A stretch of DNA of 64,000 nucleotides from Sphingobium psychrophilum (GTDB lineage: Bacteria; Pseudomonadota; Alphaproteobacteria; Sphingomonadales; Sphingomonadaceae): NCBI RefSeq assembly GCF_012927105.1, contig NZ_JABBFV010000022.1, positions 1-64,000 on the forward strand. Direction: 5' to 3'. Position numbers and translations under genes: made by a program. The notes beneath the pieces were generated by a model that saw nothing but the letters and a program-made list of their open reading frames with translations, searched no databases and was not told the origin of the DNA. This document shows positions 26,046 through 35,301 of this stretch, one piece after another (position 1 is the first letter of the stretch; each line of letters starts with the position of its first letter).

Positions 26046-26780
26046 ATGCCCAGCCTGACCACCACCGCCATCGTCTGTTCCGTGCGCCATCATGGCGAAC
26101 ATGGGGCGATCGCGCGATTGTTGACGCCCGATCATGGCCTGCTGCCCGGCTATGTCCGCGGCGGGCGGTCGCGGGCGATGCGCCCGGTGCTGATGCCCGG
26201 CAATATCGTGAAGGCAGATTTCCGCGCTCGTACGGAGGATCAACTGGCCGGACTGACGGTGGAACTGGCGCAGAGCCGCGCGCCGCTGCTGGCCGAACCG
26301 CTACCCGCCGTGGCGATCGACTGGAGCTGCGCCCTGACGGCCGCATCCCTGCCCGAAGGCACGCCCTATCCCGCCCTGCATCAGGCGCTGGACGGTGTGC
26401 TGAGCGCGGTGGAGGCGGCCCCGGCGGCGCGCGGTTGGGCGGTGGCGCTGGTGCGCTACGAATTGCTGCTGCTGGCGGAACTGGGCTTTGGCCTGGACCT
26501 GACCCGCTGCGCCGCGCTGGGCGATACCGACGATCTCGCCTTCGTCAGCCCCCGCAGCGCCGCCGCGGTCAGCCGCGCGGCGGCAGTCGGCTACGAGGCC
26601 CGGCTGTTGCCGCTGCCGCCTTTCCTGATCGAAGGCGGCATGGGCGATTGGACGCAGATACTGGACGGGCTGCGCCTTACCGGCTTCTTCCTCGAACGCT
26701 CGATCCTGATCGATCGGCGCGCCGAAATCCTCGCGGCGCGCGAACGACTGGTCGACCGGCTGAAAAGGGCGGTTGCGTGA
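26046..26780 (+). CDS. recO: DNA repair protein RecO
   Basis: The 244-residue product has the N-terminal OB-fold typical of RecO ([23 protein letters not shown], then [13 protein letters not shown]) and a helical C-terminal half with [20 protein letters not shown]. RecO loads RecA onto SSB-covered single strands in gap repair. The ATG at 26046 is preferred over one 7 codons upstream because the family starts there. Confidence 0.9.
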   Translation: MPSLTTTAIVCSVRHHGEHGAIARLLTPDHGLLPGYVRGGRSRAMRPVLMPGNIVKADFRARTEDQLAGLTVELAQSRAPLLAEPLPAVAIDWSCALTAASLPEGTPYPALHQALDGVLSAVEAAPAARGWAVALVRYELLLLAELGFGLDLTRCAALGDTDDLAFVSPRSAAAVSRAAAVGYEARLLPLPPFLIEGGMGDWTQILDGLRLTGFFLERSILIDRRAEILAARERLVDRLKRAVA

Positions 26781-26829
26781 AACCTCCTGTCTCCATAAGG
26801 GGCAGCCACGCAATATAAGGAGTCTCGCC

Positions 26830-27873
26830 ATGTTGATCGCCCTGTTCCCCGGAGACGGCATCGGTCCCGAAATCGTGGCGCAGGCCGTCCGCGTGCTCGA
26901 CGCGCTGGCGATCCCCGGCCTCACTTATGAAGACGGACTGGTCGGCGGCGCGGCCTATAAGGCGGTCGGCCATCCGCTGCCGCCCGAAACGCTGGAGATA
27001 GCGCGCCGTGCCGACGCCATCCTGTTCGGCGCGGTCGGCGATCCTGATTGCGACGCGCTGGAACGGCACCTGCGGCCCGAACAGGCGATTTTGGGCCTGC
27101 GCAAGGCACTGGGCCTTTTCTCCAACCTCCGCCCGGCGAAGGTTTTTCCCGAACTGGCCAATGAATCCGCGCTGCGCCCCGAAGTCGCCAGTGCGATCGA
27201 CCTGCTGATCGTCCGCGAAACCAATGGCGACGTCTATTTCGGCGAAAAGGGCTTCCGTACCACCGCCGACGGCCTGCGCGAAGGCTATGACGTCATGTCG
27301 TACAACGAAGCCGAAGTGCGCCGCATCGCCCATGCCGGTTTCCAGGCCGCCCGCGCGCGCCGCGGCAAGCTGTGCTCGGTGGACAAGGCCAATGTGCTGG
27401 AAACCAGCCAATTGTGGCGCGACGTGGTGATCGAGGTGTCGGCCGACTATCCCGACGTTGCGCTCAGCCACATGTATGTCGACAATGCCGCGATGCAGCT
27501 AGTCCGCAACCCCGGCCAGTTCGACGTCATCGTCACCGGCAACCTGTTCGGCGACATCCTCTCGGACCAGGCGAGCATGTGCGTCGGCTCCATCGGGATG
27601 CTGGCATCGGCGACGCTCAACGGCACCGGGCAGGGGCTGTATGAGCCGATTCATGGTTCCGCCCCCGATATCGCTGGCACCGGCAAGGCGAACCCGCTGG
27701 CGACCATATTGTCCGCAGCAATGATGCTGCGCTATTCGCTCAACCTGCCCGAACAGGCCGACCGGATCGAAACCGCGGTAGCGAAGGCGCTGGCCGATGG
27801 CGCGCGCTCGCCGGACCTGGGCGGCACGATGACGACGGTAGAGATGGGTGCCGCGGTTCTGGCGGTGCTCTGA
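26830..27873 (+). CDS. leuB: 3-isopropylmalate dehydrogenase
   Basis: The 347-residue product catalyses the third step of leucine synthesis, the NAD-dependent oxidative decarboxylation of 3-isopropylmalate. Seen are [11 protein letters not shown] at the start, [29 protein letters not shown], and the metal/substrate motif [20 protein letters not shown]. taaggag stands 9 bases before the ATG. leuC and leuD are not nearby. Confidence 0.96.
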   Translation: MLIALFPGDGIGPEIVAQAVRVLDALAIPGLTYEDGLVGGAAYKAVGHPLPPETLEIARRADAILFGAVGDPDCDALERHLRPEQAILGLRKALGLFSNLRPAKVFPELANESALRPEVASAIDLLIVRETNGDVYFGEKGFRTTADGLREGYDVMSYNEAEVRRIAHAGFQAARARRGKLCSVDKANVLETSQLWRDVVIEVSADYPDVALSHMYVDNAAMQLVRNPGQFDVIVTGNLFGDILSDQASMCVGSIGMLASATLNGTGQGLYEPIHGSAPDIAGTGKANPLATILSAAMMLRYSLNLPEQADRIETAVAKALADGARSPDLGGTMTTVEMGAAVLAVL

Positions 27874-28022
27874 TAAGGAGGGAAGCGCCGCGCCGCCCGA
27901 ATGGATTGGCACCGGACTGGTCGGGAAGGGCCAGTTGCGGGGCCAGTCACGCAGCCGTTTATGGGGCCAATTGCGCGTTATCGGTCCTGTCCTACACCCT
28001 GCATAGCCATTAGGGAGGCGGG

Positions 28023-29021
28023 ATGAACGATTTCTCCCTGTCCAGTCTCCGCGCCGCCGCCGACATGGTCCATGCCCAGGTTCCGCCGACGCCGCAATAT
28101 GCCTGGCCGTTGCTGGGCCGCCGGTCCGGCTGCGACCTGTGGGTGAAGCATGAAAATCACACCCCCACCGGCGCGTTCAAGGCGCGGGGGGCGATCACCT
28201 ATATCGACTGGCTGCGGCGCACCCACCCGGAGGTGAAGGGCATCATCACCGCCACCCGCGGCAATCATGGCCAAGCGCAGGTCCGCGCCGCCACCGCCGC
28301 TGGCATCGCCGCCACCATCGTCGTGCCCCATGGCAATGCGCTGGAAAAGAACGCCGCGATGCGCGCGTTCGGCGCGACCCTGATCGAACATGGCCATGAT
28401 TTCGACAGTGCGAAGGCGGAGGCGATCCGCCTGTCGGCGCAGGAGGGCCTGTTCATGGTCCCGGCCTATCATGACGAACTGGTCCGCGGCGTCGCCAGCT
28501 ATGGCCTGGAACTGTTCGATGCGGTGCCCGACCTTGATACCGTCTATGTCCCGGTCGGTTGCGGATCGGGCCTGTGCGGCACGATCGCAGCGCGCGACGC
28601 GCTGGGCCTCAAGACCAAGGTGGTCGGCGTCGTGTCCGCTCATGTCGATGCCGCCAAACGCAGCTTCGAAGCCGGACGGCTGATTTCCAGCCCGACCGCC
28701 TATACCTTTGCCGATGGCGTTGCCGTCTGCACCCCGGTTCAGGCGGCGCTCGACTATTTCGGGCCGCGCGCCGACCGCTTCGTCGGCGTCACCGATGATG
28801 AAGTGGCGCAGGCGATCCGCATCTATTGGCAGGACACGCATAATCTGGCCGAAGGGGCAGGGGCCGTCGCGCTCGCGGCCGCGCTTCAGGAAAAGGAGCG
28901 AATGCGTGGCAAGAAGGTTGCGGTTATCCTGTCGGGCGGTAATGGCGACATGAGCCAGATGGCCGAGATATTGCGCGGCGCCACGCCGCAAGTGACGATG
29001 GACATGCGGAAAGCGATATGA
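28023..29021 (+). CDS. Threonine dehydratase-like PLP enzyme
   Basis: The 332-residue product belongs to the fold-type II PLP family of threonine/serine dehydratases. It has the PLP lysine in PTGAFKARGA at about 48-57, the loop TRGNHGQAQVRAA, the phosphate-binding PVGCGSGLCGT and a C-terminal SGGNGD. Relatives deaminate threonine or serine to 2-oxo acids. It lacks the C-terminal regulatory domain of biosynthetic IlvA, so it is the short catabolic or hydroxyaspartate-type. A ribosome-binding sequence agggaggcggg precedes the ATG. It overlaps metZ by 4 bases. Confidence 0.83.
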   Translation: MNDFSLSSLRAAADMVHAQVPPTPQYAWPLLGRRSGCDLWVKHENHTPTGAFKARGAITYIDWLRRTHPEVKGIITATRGNHGQAQVRAATAAGIAATIVVPHGNALEKNAAMRAFGATLIEHGHDFDSAKAEAIRLSAQEGLFMVPAYHDELVRGVASYGLELFDAVPDLDTVYVPVGCGSGLCGTIAARDALGLKTKVVGVVSAHVDAAKRSFEAGRLISSPTAYTFADGVAVCTPVQAALDYFGPRADRFVGVTDDEVAQAIRIYWQDTHNLAEGAGAVALAAALQEKERMRGKKVAVILSGGNGDMSQMAEILRGATPQVTMDMRKAI

Positions 29022-30226
29022 AGCGGAAAAGCGGTCAGAACCCTGACATCACCAAGAACTGGAAGCCTGCTACGCTGGCGATCCGGGGCGGCACGGCGCG
29101 CAGCGAATATGGCGAGACGTCCGAAGCCCTGTTCCTGACCAGCGGCTATAGCTATGACCGGGCCGAGGATGCCGCGGCGCGCTTCGCTGGCGAGCAGGTC
29201 GGCATGACCTATTCGCGCCTCCAGAACCCGACCGTGGAGATGCTGGAACAGCGTATCGCCCTGCTCGAAGGGGCAGAGGCGTGCCGCGCGACCGCCACCG
29301 GCATGGCGGCGATGACCGCCGCGCTGCTGTGCCAATTGTCGGCGGGCGATCATGTCGTGGGCGCCAAGGCCGCCTTTGGCTCATGCCGCTGGCTGACCGA
29401 TACGCTGTTGCCCAAATTCGGGATCGAGACGACGACGATCGACGGCAGCGATACCGCGGCCTGGGAAGCGGCGATCCGGCCCAATACCAAGGTATTTTTC
29501 TTCGAAACGCCCGCCAATCCGACGATGGACATCGTTGACCTCGCGGCGGTGTGCGCCATTGCAAAGGCGCATGGCATCACCAGCGTCGTGGACAACGCCT
29601 TCGCCACGCCCGCCTTGCAGCGGCCGATGGACTTCGGCGCGGACGTCGTCGCCTATAGCGCGACCAAGATGATGGACGGGCAGGGCCGCGTGCTGGCCGG
29701 CGCGATTTGCGGCACGCGCGACTGGATCGACAATATTCTGCTGCCTTTCCACCGCAATACCGGGCCAACGCTGGCCGCGTTCAACGCCTGGGTAGTCCTC
29801 AAGGGGCTGGAGACGCTCGATCTGCGCATCCGCCGCCAAAGCGAAAATGCGCTCAAGGTCGCCGCTTTCCTGGAAGGCCGTGTCGCCAAGGTGCTCTATC
29901 CCGGCCTGCCGAGCCATCCCCAGCATGCGCTCGCCATGCGCCAAATGGCCATGGCCGGTCCGATCTTCTCGCTCTATGTCGGCGGTGGCCGGGCGGAGGC
30001 GCATGGCCTGCTTAACGGCCTGGAACTGGTCGATATCAGCAACAATATCGGCGATTCGCGTTCGTTGATGACCCATCCGGCATCGACCACCCATTTCGGC
30101 ATGGCGGAAGCCGCGCGGCTGGAAGTCGGCATCACCGAAGACATGCTGCGCCTCAACGTCGGTTTGGAGGATGCGGACGACGTCATCGCCGACCTCGATC
30201 AGGCGCTGCGGTCGATAGGGCGTTGA
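29018..30226 (+). CDS. metZ: O-succinylhomoserine sulfhydrylase
   Basis: The 402-residue product is a Cys/Met-metabolism PLP enzyme that makes homocysteine from O-succinylhomoserine and sulfide. Family motifs are YSRLQNPTVEMLEQRIA, FFFETPANPTMDIVD, VVDNAFATPALQRP and the PLP lysine in YSATKMMDGQGR, followed by the C-terminal SLMTHPASTTH. It is one of a run of four overlapping genes: dehydratase, metZ, apaG and lysR. Confidence 0.92.
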   Translation: MKRKSGQNPDITKNWKPATLAIRGGTARSEYGETSEALFLTSGYSYDRAEDAAARFAGEQVGMTYSRLQNPTVEMLEQRIALLEGAEACRATATGMAAMTAALLCQLSAGDHVVGAKAAFGSCRWLTDTLLPKFGIETTTIDGSDTAAWEAAIRPNTKVFFFETPANPTMDIVDLAAVCAIAKAHGITSVVDNAFATPALQRPMDFGADVVAYSATKMMDGQGRVLAGAICGTRDWIDNILLPFHRNTGPTLAAFNAWVVLKGLETLDLRIRRQSENALKVAAFLEGRVAKVLYPGLPSHPQHALAMRQMAMAGPIFSLYVGGGRAEAHGLLNGLELVDISNNIGDSRSLMTHPASTTHFGMAEAARLEVGITEDMLRLNVGLEDADDVIADLDQALRSIGR

Positions 30227-30657
30227 CGAATGAGGGGGTTAGGGCGCATTTCCGAGACGTGAACGCACTTTTCCCCTTCCACGCCACCACGCGGGACATC
30301 ATCGTCCATGTCGCGGTCACCTTCCTGCCCGAACAGTCGGAGCCGGATCGGGGCCGCTGGTTCTGGGCCTATCATATCCGCATCGAAAATCAGGGCGACC
30401 AGCCGGTGCAGCTTCTGACCCGCCACTGGATCATCACCGATGGGCGCGGCGCGCAGCATATGGTCGATGGTGACGGCGTGGTCGGCGAACAGCCGGTGGT
30501 GCAGCCGGGGAAAAGCTATGACTATGTATCGGGTTGCCCGCTCAACACGCCGACCGGGTCGATGAAGGGCAGTTACCGCATGATTGGTGTCGGCGGCGAG
30601 ACGTTCGATGTGGCCATCCCTCATTTCGCCCTGATTGCCCCCGCGGTGGCCGAATGA
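30223..30657 (+). CDS. apaG: ApaG protein
   Basis: The product belongs to the ApaG family (beta-sandwich fold, implicated in Co/Mg homeostasis and diadenosine tetraphosphate levels). Typical blocks are FPFHATTRDIIVHVAVTFL, RWFWAYHIRIENQGDQPVQLL, HWIITDGRG, GEQPVVQPG and SGCPLNTPTGSMKGSYRM. The frame opens with TTG at 30223, which overlaps the metZ stop; the GTG at 30259 would give a start closer to the family norm and is equally possible. It overlaps the following lysR gene by 4 bases. Confidence 0.9.
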   Translation: MTNEGVRAHFRDVNALFPFHATTRDIIVHVAVTFLPEQSEPDRGRWFWAYHIRIENQGDQPVQLLTRHWIITDGRGAQHMVDGDGVVGEQPVVQPGKSYDYVSGCPLNTPTGSMKGSYRMIGVGGETFDVAIPHFALIAPAVAE

Positions 30658-31445
30658 AGCGGACCCATTTGCCGCTCAACGGCCTGCGCGTGCTGGACGC
30701 GGCCGCCCGGCACCTGTCCTTCACCCGCGCCGCGGACGAACTGGCGGTAACACCTGCCGCCGTGGGGCAGCAGATTCGCGCGCTGGAAGATATGCTGGGC
30801 GTCGTCCTGTTCCGCCGCACGCCCAAGGGGCTGGAACTGACGCCGGAGACAGAGGGCGGCCTCGACGCGCTACGCGCCGGCTTTCTGGAGTTTGAGGAAG
30901 CCGTGCGCGCGATGCAGGCGGGCCAGTCCAGCCATGCGCTGACCATCGCCGCGCCGCGCGACATCACAGGCAAATGGCTCCAGCCGCGCCTGGCCGCCTA
31001 TGCCGCCGGCCAGTCCGACCTGACATTCCAGTTGATCGCCGCGGACGAAGCGCTCGACTTCACCGAAGCCAATCTCGACATTGCGATCCGCCTGGCAGAT
31101 GGCGCAGGCGAGCATGAGGGCGTCAAGATCGGCGAAGCCGCCTATGTCACGGTCGAGGCGGCGGCGGGCGGTCCCGACCATCGGATCGACTGGCCCGGAT
31201 GCCCGGCAGGCGACAAGCCCGCGATCATCCGTGTCGCCGACGGCGGTCTCGCCATCGAGGCGGCAGTCAACGGCTTTGGCCGTGCGCGCGTGCCGCTGCT
31301 GCTGGCGCAGGCCGACCTGGCCGCGGGGCGGGTGCGACAGGTGGGTGACACGACCCCGACGCTGCTGGCTTACTGGCTGATCGCGCCGTTACCCCAGTGG
31401 CGGCAGAAGAAGGTCAAGGCGCTGGTCGAGGCGCTGACGGCCTAA
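30654..31445 (+). CDS. LysR-family transcriptional regulator
   Basis: The 263-residue product has an N-terminal LysR winged helix (LPLNGLRVLDAAARHLSFTRAADELAVTPAAV in two blocks, then QQIRALEDMLGVVLFRR) and a periplasmic-binding-like effector domain of GcvA type. It is about 40 residues shorter than typical LysR proteins. It is the last gene in an overlapping run with metZ and apaG, so it may answer to sulfur or amino-acid status. It could also regulate an unrelated target elsewhere. Confidence 0.85.
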   Translation: MKRTHLPLNGLRVLDAAARHLSFTRAADELAVTPAAVGQQIRALEDMLGVVLFRRTPKGLELTPETEGGLDALRAGFLEFEEAVRAMQAGQSSHALTIAAPRDITGKWLQPRLAAYAAGQSDLTFQLIAADEALDFTEANLDIAIRLADGAGEHEGVKIGEAAYVTVEAAAGGPDHRIDWPGCPAGDKPAIIRVADGGLAIEAAVNGFGRARVPLLLAQADLAAGRVRQVGDTTPTLLAYWLIAPLPQWRQKKVKALVEALTA

Positions 31446-31466
31446 GTCGCTTCAATCGAGTTGCTG

Positions 31467-31877
31467 ATGTTTCACGTAAATTATGACGCCCGAACCAATT
31501 GCCTGACGATGAAGGTCGAAGGTTTCTGGAAGCCGGACAATGTGGTCGCCCTCGCCAAAGAGGTGGGACTGAAGGCCAATCAGGCCAGGGCGATCCGTGA
31601 CGATTTCAACGTCATCGTCGAATCCTTCGATTTCCCGGTGCAGGCGAACGACGTCGCCGATCTGCTCGCCGGCATCATGCGCGGCGGCATGACGCTGACC
31701 AGCGGGCGGACGGCGGTGGTCGTCGGCAGCCAATTGAACAGGGCGCAGGCGGAACGAACCCTGGTCCATCCCAGAGTGCGCGTGTTCCTGACCATGGAAG
31801 AGGCGCAGGCCTGGTTGGCGGAAGAGGCTGATCCTGCGTCGGCTGGTCAGACAAACCTTATTCCGCCAGCAGATTAA
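31467..31877 (+). CDS. Hypothetical protein, possibly SpoIIAA/STAS-like
   Basis: The 136-residue product starts FHVNYDARTNCLTMKVEGFWKPDNV and continues with a regular alternation of strands and helices, ending with a helix EEAQAWLAEEA. This pattern resembles small STAS/SpoIIAA-like proteins, but I see no conserved phospho-site. The frame could also begin at a TTG two codons upstream. It overlaps the convergent serine hydrolase gene by 20 bases at the 3' ends. Confidence 0.6.
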   Translation: MFHVNYDARTNCLTMKVEGFWKPDNVVALAKEVGLKANQARAIRDDFNVIVESFDFPVQANDVADLLAGIMRGGMTLTSGRTAVVVGSQLNRAQAERTLVHPRVRVFLTMEEAQAWLAEEADPASAGQTNLIPPAD

Positions 31878-33171
31878 GCGCCCTCGTCATCAGCGCCACC
31901 AGCTTTGTTTCGTCCAGCCGCGCGGCGGGGTTGTTCCAGCTGGCGCTGATCGCATACCAGCGGCCATTCCGGGCCTGCGCCAGCATGTTCATCGCCATCA
32001 CGCCGGGTTCGCTGCCGCCCTTATAGCCCAGATAGCGCCAGCGTTTCGCGTCGGCGGGCGGGATGCCCGGATTGACGGCCAGGATCGGCAGCGCGTCGCC
32101 GCCATGCAGACGCAGCCAGTCGAGCAGGCCGATCACGTCCTTTGGCGATGCGAACCATTCGATGCTGTCGATCGCCGTGGGTATTTCCGCGACGCTGCCC
32201 AAATCTACCCGGTCGGCGGTAAGGCGTGCAGTTGCATCGCGTAGCAGTCCACGGCGGTCGGCAAGCGATGCCGCTTCGTAGCGCCGGCGCAGATCGGCAT
32301 TGGCGGGCATTTTGAGCGCGAAGGCTTCGGCGGTGCTGAGGATCGGCAGCGCTTTGGCCGCATCGGCATGGCCGGTCGTCGCCATCATGGCGTCCACCCG
32401 ATCCCGTCCCAACGCCGCTAACAACGTGTCGCTGGCGCTATTGTCGCTTTCGGCGATCATTGCCGTGGCGAGGCTGTGCAGCGTCATCGGCGCCCGATCG
32501 GGCCAGGCCATCAGCCGCCCGGAAAAACTTTTCGGGCCGAGAGGCATGACGTCGCTCCAGCGCCGCTCCCGCGCCGCCGCTGCGCGCGCCAGTTCGGCGA
32601 GGATATAGAGTTTGAAGCTGGAGCCGGTCGCCATCTGCACGTCGGCGCGGTGAGCGCGCAGCCATTGGGGGCCGGAATCGGTCAGCTGCGCGATGGCAAA
32701 GCCGGTCGCGCCCGGCAGGTCGGCGATATCGGCCATGACCTTGTCCAGGCTGTCATTGGCGGTGCGAGCGCCGACGATATGCAGGCCGACGACCATATGG
32801 GGCGCTTGCGGCGCGACGACCAGGGTAAAACCCATAGTCGCGCGTTCGTAACGGATTTCGACCTGCCCGGCGGTGGCGCTGTCGGTCCGTACCGCGCCGA
32901 GCGCCAGCGGTTCGCCATGCTGGGCGCGCAGGTCAGCGGCGATCGTACGCCAGCGATCGACGGGCACGGCGTCGAGAAAAAGGCTGGAGAAATATGCCTC
33001 CTCGCCGCCGGGCGCGCTGAGGATGCGCAGCAATTGTTCGGCGCGGGCCTGATAGGCGGGGTTGGAGGCTGCGCGGGAAGATGCGGGGAAAAGGGACATG
33101 GTCAGCAACGATAGCAGGACAACCAGCCAAACGCAGCGTGTTCGCTTCGGGCGGGCCGCCCCCATCCTCAC
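31858..33171 (-). CDS. Secreted serine hydrolase (class A beta-lactamase fold)
   Basis: The 437-residue product has a signal peptide (membrane segment about 13-33, ending SSRAA), an N-terminal accessory domain of about 125 residues, and a penicillin-recognising enzyme domain. It has the S-x-x-K motif at about 184-187 (TGSSFKLYIL), an SDN-like ESDNSAS, and YKGGSEPG in place of KTG. Such proteins can be beta-lactamases, carboxypeptidases or esterases; with KGG instead of KTG a resistance role is uncertain. The GTG start overlaps the parE stop, so the two are probably co-transcribed. Confidence 0.82.
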   Translation of the reverse strand: MRMGAARPKRTRCVWLVVLLSLLTMSLFPASSRAASNPAYQARAEQLLRILSAPGGEEAYFSSLFLDAVPVDRWRTIAADLRAQHGEPLALGAVRTDSATAGQVEIRYERATMGFTLVVAPQAPHMVVGLHIVGARTANDSLDKVMADIADLPGATGFAIAQLTDSGPQWLRAHRADVQMATGSSFKLYILAELARAAAARERRWSDVMPLGPKSFSGRLMAWPDRAPMTLHSLATAMIAESDNSASDTLLAALGRDRVDAMMATTGHADAAKALPILSTAEAFALKMPANADLRRRYEAASLADRRGLLRDATARLTADRVDLGSVAEIPTAIDSIEWFASPKDVIGLLDWLRLHGGDALPILAVNPGIPPADAKRWRYLGYKGGSEPGVMAMNMLAQARNGRWYAISASWNNPAARLDETKLVALMTRALNLLAE

Positions 33172-35144
33172 GCGTCGATCGCTTCCTCGTCCACCGCAGC
33201 GGCATTTTCCTGAATGAAGGCGAAGCGATGGGCGGGGTTGGTGCCCATCAGCCGATCGACCAGATCGCGCACCTGTGCCCGATCCTCGACATTGTCGGGC
33301 AGGGTGATGCGGATCAGCATCCGGGTCTTAGGGTCCATAGTCGTTTCGCGCAGCTGCATGGGGTTCATTTCGCCAAGCCCCTTGAAACGGCTGACCTCCA
33401 CCTTCTTGCCCTTGAACTCCTTCGCCATCAGCGCTTCGCGATGGGCATCATCCTTGGCGTATAGACTCTTGCCGCCCGACACGATCCGATAGAGCGGCGG
33501 CTGCGCCAGATAGAGATGGCCGCGCCGCACCAGTTCGGGCATTTCCTGAAAGAAGAAGGTCATCAATAGCGTCGCGATATGCGCGCCATCCACGTCGGCG
33601 TCGGTCATGATGACGATGCGTTCGTAGCGCAGATGGTCCGGGTTGCAATCCTTGCGCGTGCCGCAGCCCAGCGCCAGGGTCATGTCGGCGATTTCCTGAT
33701 TGGCCAGGATCTTGGCATTATTGGCGGAAGCGACGTTCAATATCTTGCCGCGCAGGGGCAGGATGGCCTGGGTCTTTCGGTCGCGCGCCTGCTTGGCCGA
33801 ACCGCCGGCCGAATCGCCTTCGACCAGAAAGATTTCAGCACCTTCCGGGTCATCGTTCGAACAATCCGTCAGCTTGCCGGGCAGGCGCAGCTTCCGGCTG
33901 TTGGTCGCGGTCTTGCGCTTGACCTCCTTCTCCTGCTTGCGCTTCAGGCGCTCGTCCATCCGGTCGAGCACATAGGCGAGCAGCGCTTTGCCGCGATCCA
34001 TATGGTCGGTCAGATAATGGTCGAAATGGTCGCGCACCGAATTTTCCACCAGTCGTGCCGCATCGGGGCTGGTCAGCCGGTCCTTGGTCTGGCTCTGGAA
34101 CTGCGGATCGCGGATGAAGACGGACAGCATGATTTCCGATGACGTCATGATGTCGTCGGCGGTGATATCCTTGCCCTTCTTCTGCCCGATCAGTTCGGCA
34201 AAGGCACGGATGCCCTTGACCAGCGCGGTGCGCAGGCCGGCTTCATGCGTGCCGCCATCGGGGGTCGGGATGGTGTTGCAATACCAGCTGTAACTGCCAT
34301 CCGACCAGAGCGGCCAGGCGACCGCCCATTCAACGCGGCCTGCGGTGCCAGGGAAATCCTGATTGCCCGAAAAGAAGACGCTGGTCGCGCAGTCGCGGTC
34401 GCCGACCTGCTCCTTCAGATGGTCAGCCAGCCCGCCGGGAAACTGGAACACGGCTTCGGCAGGGGTATCATCGCTGATCAGCGAGGGATCGCATTTCCAG
34501 CGGATTTCGACGCCCGCGAACAGATAGGCTTTGGAGCGGGCCAGGCGATGCAGCCGGGCCGGCTTGAACTTCTGCTCGCCGAAAATCTCGGTGTCGGGGA
34601 CGAAGCTGACCAAAGTGCCGCGCCGGTTGGGCGCCGCGCCGACTTTTTCCAGCGTCGTGACGGGCAAGCCCCGCGAAAATTTCTGCCGGAACAGTTCCTT
34701 GTTCCGTGCCACCTCGACCACCGTGTCGGTCGACAGCGCATTGACCACGCTAATGCCCACGCCATGCAAGCCACCCGATGTGGCATAGGCCTTTCCCTCG
34801 AACTTGCCGCCCGAATGGAGCGTGGTCATGATGACCTCCAGCGCCGACTTGCCGGGGAATTTGGGATGCGCATCGACCGGAATGCCGCGACCATTGTCAG
34901 TTACGGTCAATTTGTTGCCGGCCTCCAGCGTCACCTCGATCCGGGTAGCGTGACCGGCCACGGCTTCGTCCATGCTGTTGTCCAGCACTTCGGACGCCAG
35001 GTGATGCAGCGCGCGCTCGTCGGTGCCGCCAATATACATGCCGGGGCGACGACGGACCGGCTCCAGTCCCTCCAGCACCTCGATGGTGGAGGCGTCATAT
35101 TGCGGTGTGGCGGAGGTGTTGGCGGCGAACAGGTCTTCGGACAT
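33168..35144 (-). CDS. parE: DNA topoisomerase IV subunit B
   Basis: The 658-residue product is the ATPase subunit of topoisomerase IV, which unlinks daughter chromosomes. Seen are the GHKL ATPase motifs (EVLDNSMDEA, DNGRGIPVD, GGLHGVGISVVNAL), the Toprim domain with EGDSAGGSAKQARDR and DADVDGAHI, and the C-terminal MNPMQLRETTM. I use the ATG at 35144 (MSEDLFAAN) rather than an upstream one at 35240. Length and motifs favour ParE over GyrB. parC is in the same window at 56 kb. Confidence 0.94.
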   Translation of the reverse strand: MSEDLFAANTSATPQYDASTIEVLEGLEPVRRRPGMYIGGTDERALHHLASEVLDNSMDEAVAGHATRIEVTLEAGNKLTVTDNGRGIPVDAHPKFPGKSALEVIMTTLHSGGKFEGKAYATSGGLHGVGISVVNALSTDTVVEVARNKELFRQKFSRGLPVTTLEKVGAAPNRRGTLVSFVPDTEIFGEQKFKPARLHRLARSKAYLFAGVEIRWKCDPSLISDDTPAEAVFQFPGGLADHLKEQVGDRDCATSVFFSGNQDFPGTAGRVEWAVAWPLWSDGSYSWYCNTIPTPDGGTHEAGLRTALVKGIRAFAELIGQKKGKDITADDIMTSSEIMLSVFIRDPQFQSQTKDRLTSPDAARLVENSVRDHFDHYLTDHMDRGKALLAYVLDRMDERLKRKQEKEVKRKTATNSRKLRLPGKLTDCSNDDPEGAEIFLVEGDSAGGSAKQARDRKTQAILPLRGKILNVASANNAKILANQEIADMTLALGCGTRKDCNPDHLRYERIVIMTDADVDGAHIATLLMTFFFQEMPELVRRGHLYLAQPPLYRIVSGGKSLYAKDDAHREALMAKEFKGKKVEVSRFKGLGEMNPMQLRETTMDPKTRMLIRITLPDNVEDRAQVRDLVDRLMGTNPAHRFAFIQENAAAVDEEAIDA

Positions 35145-35301
35145 GCCACAAGCTATAAGCGGGCGCGCGGCGGGCGCAAGCGCCGAGCCATGTCGGGACA
35201 GAAACGATATGTCACAAAGGGCAGTGCAACAAAAATCCAATGTCAGTCGTTAGCGGCGGGAATGCGGAGATGGGCTCTCCGTATAAGGAGGAGACATTAT
35301 C

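Noticed and set aside
27874-28022. Possible riboswitch before the dehydratase/metZ run
   Set aside because: I found no SAM-II or other recognisable riboswitch core; only ordinary GC-rich sequence and a ribosome-binding site.
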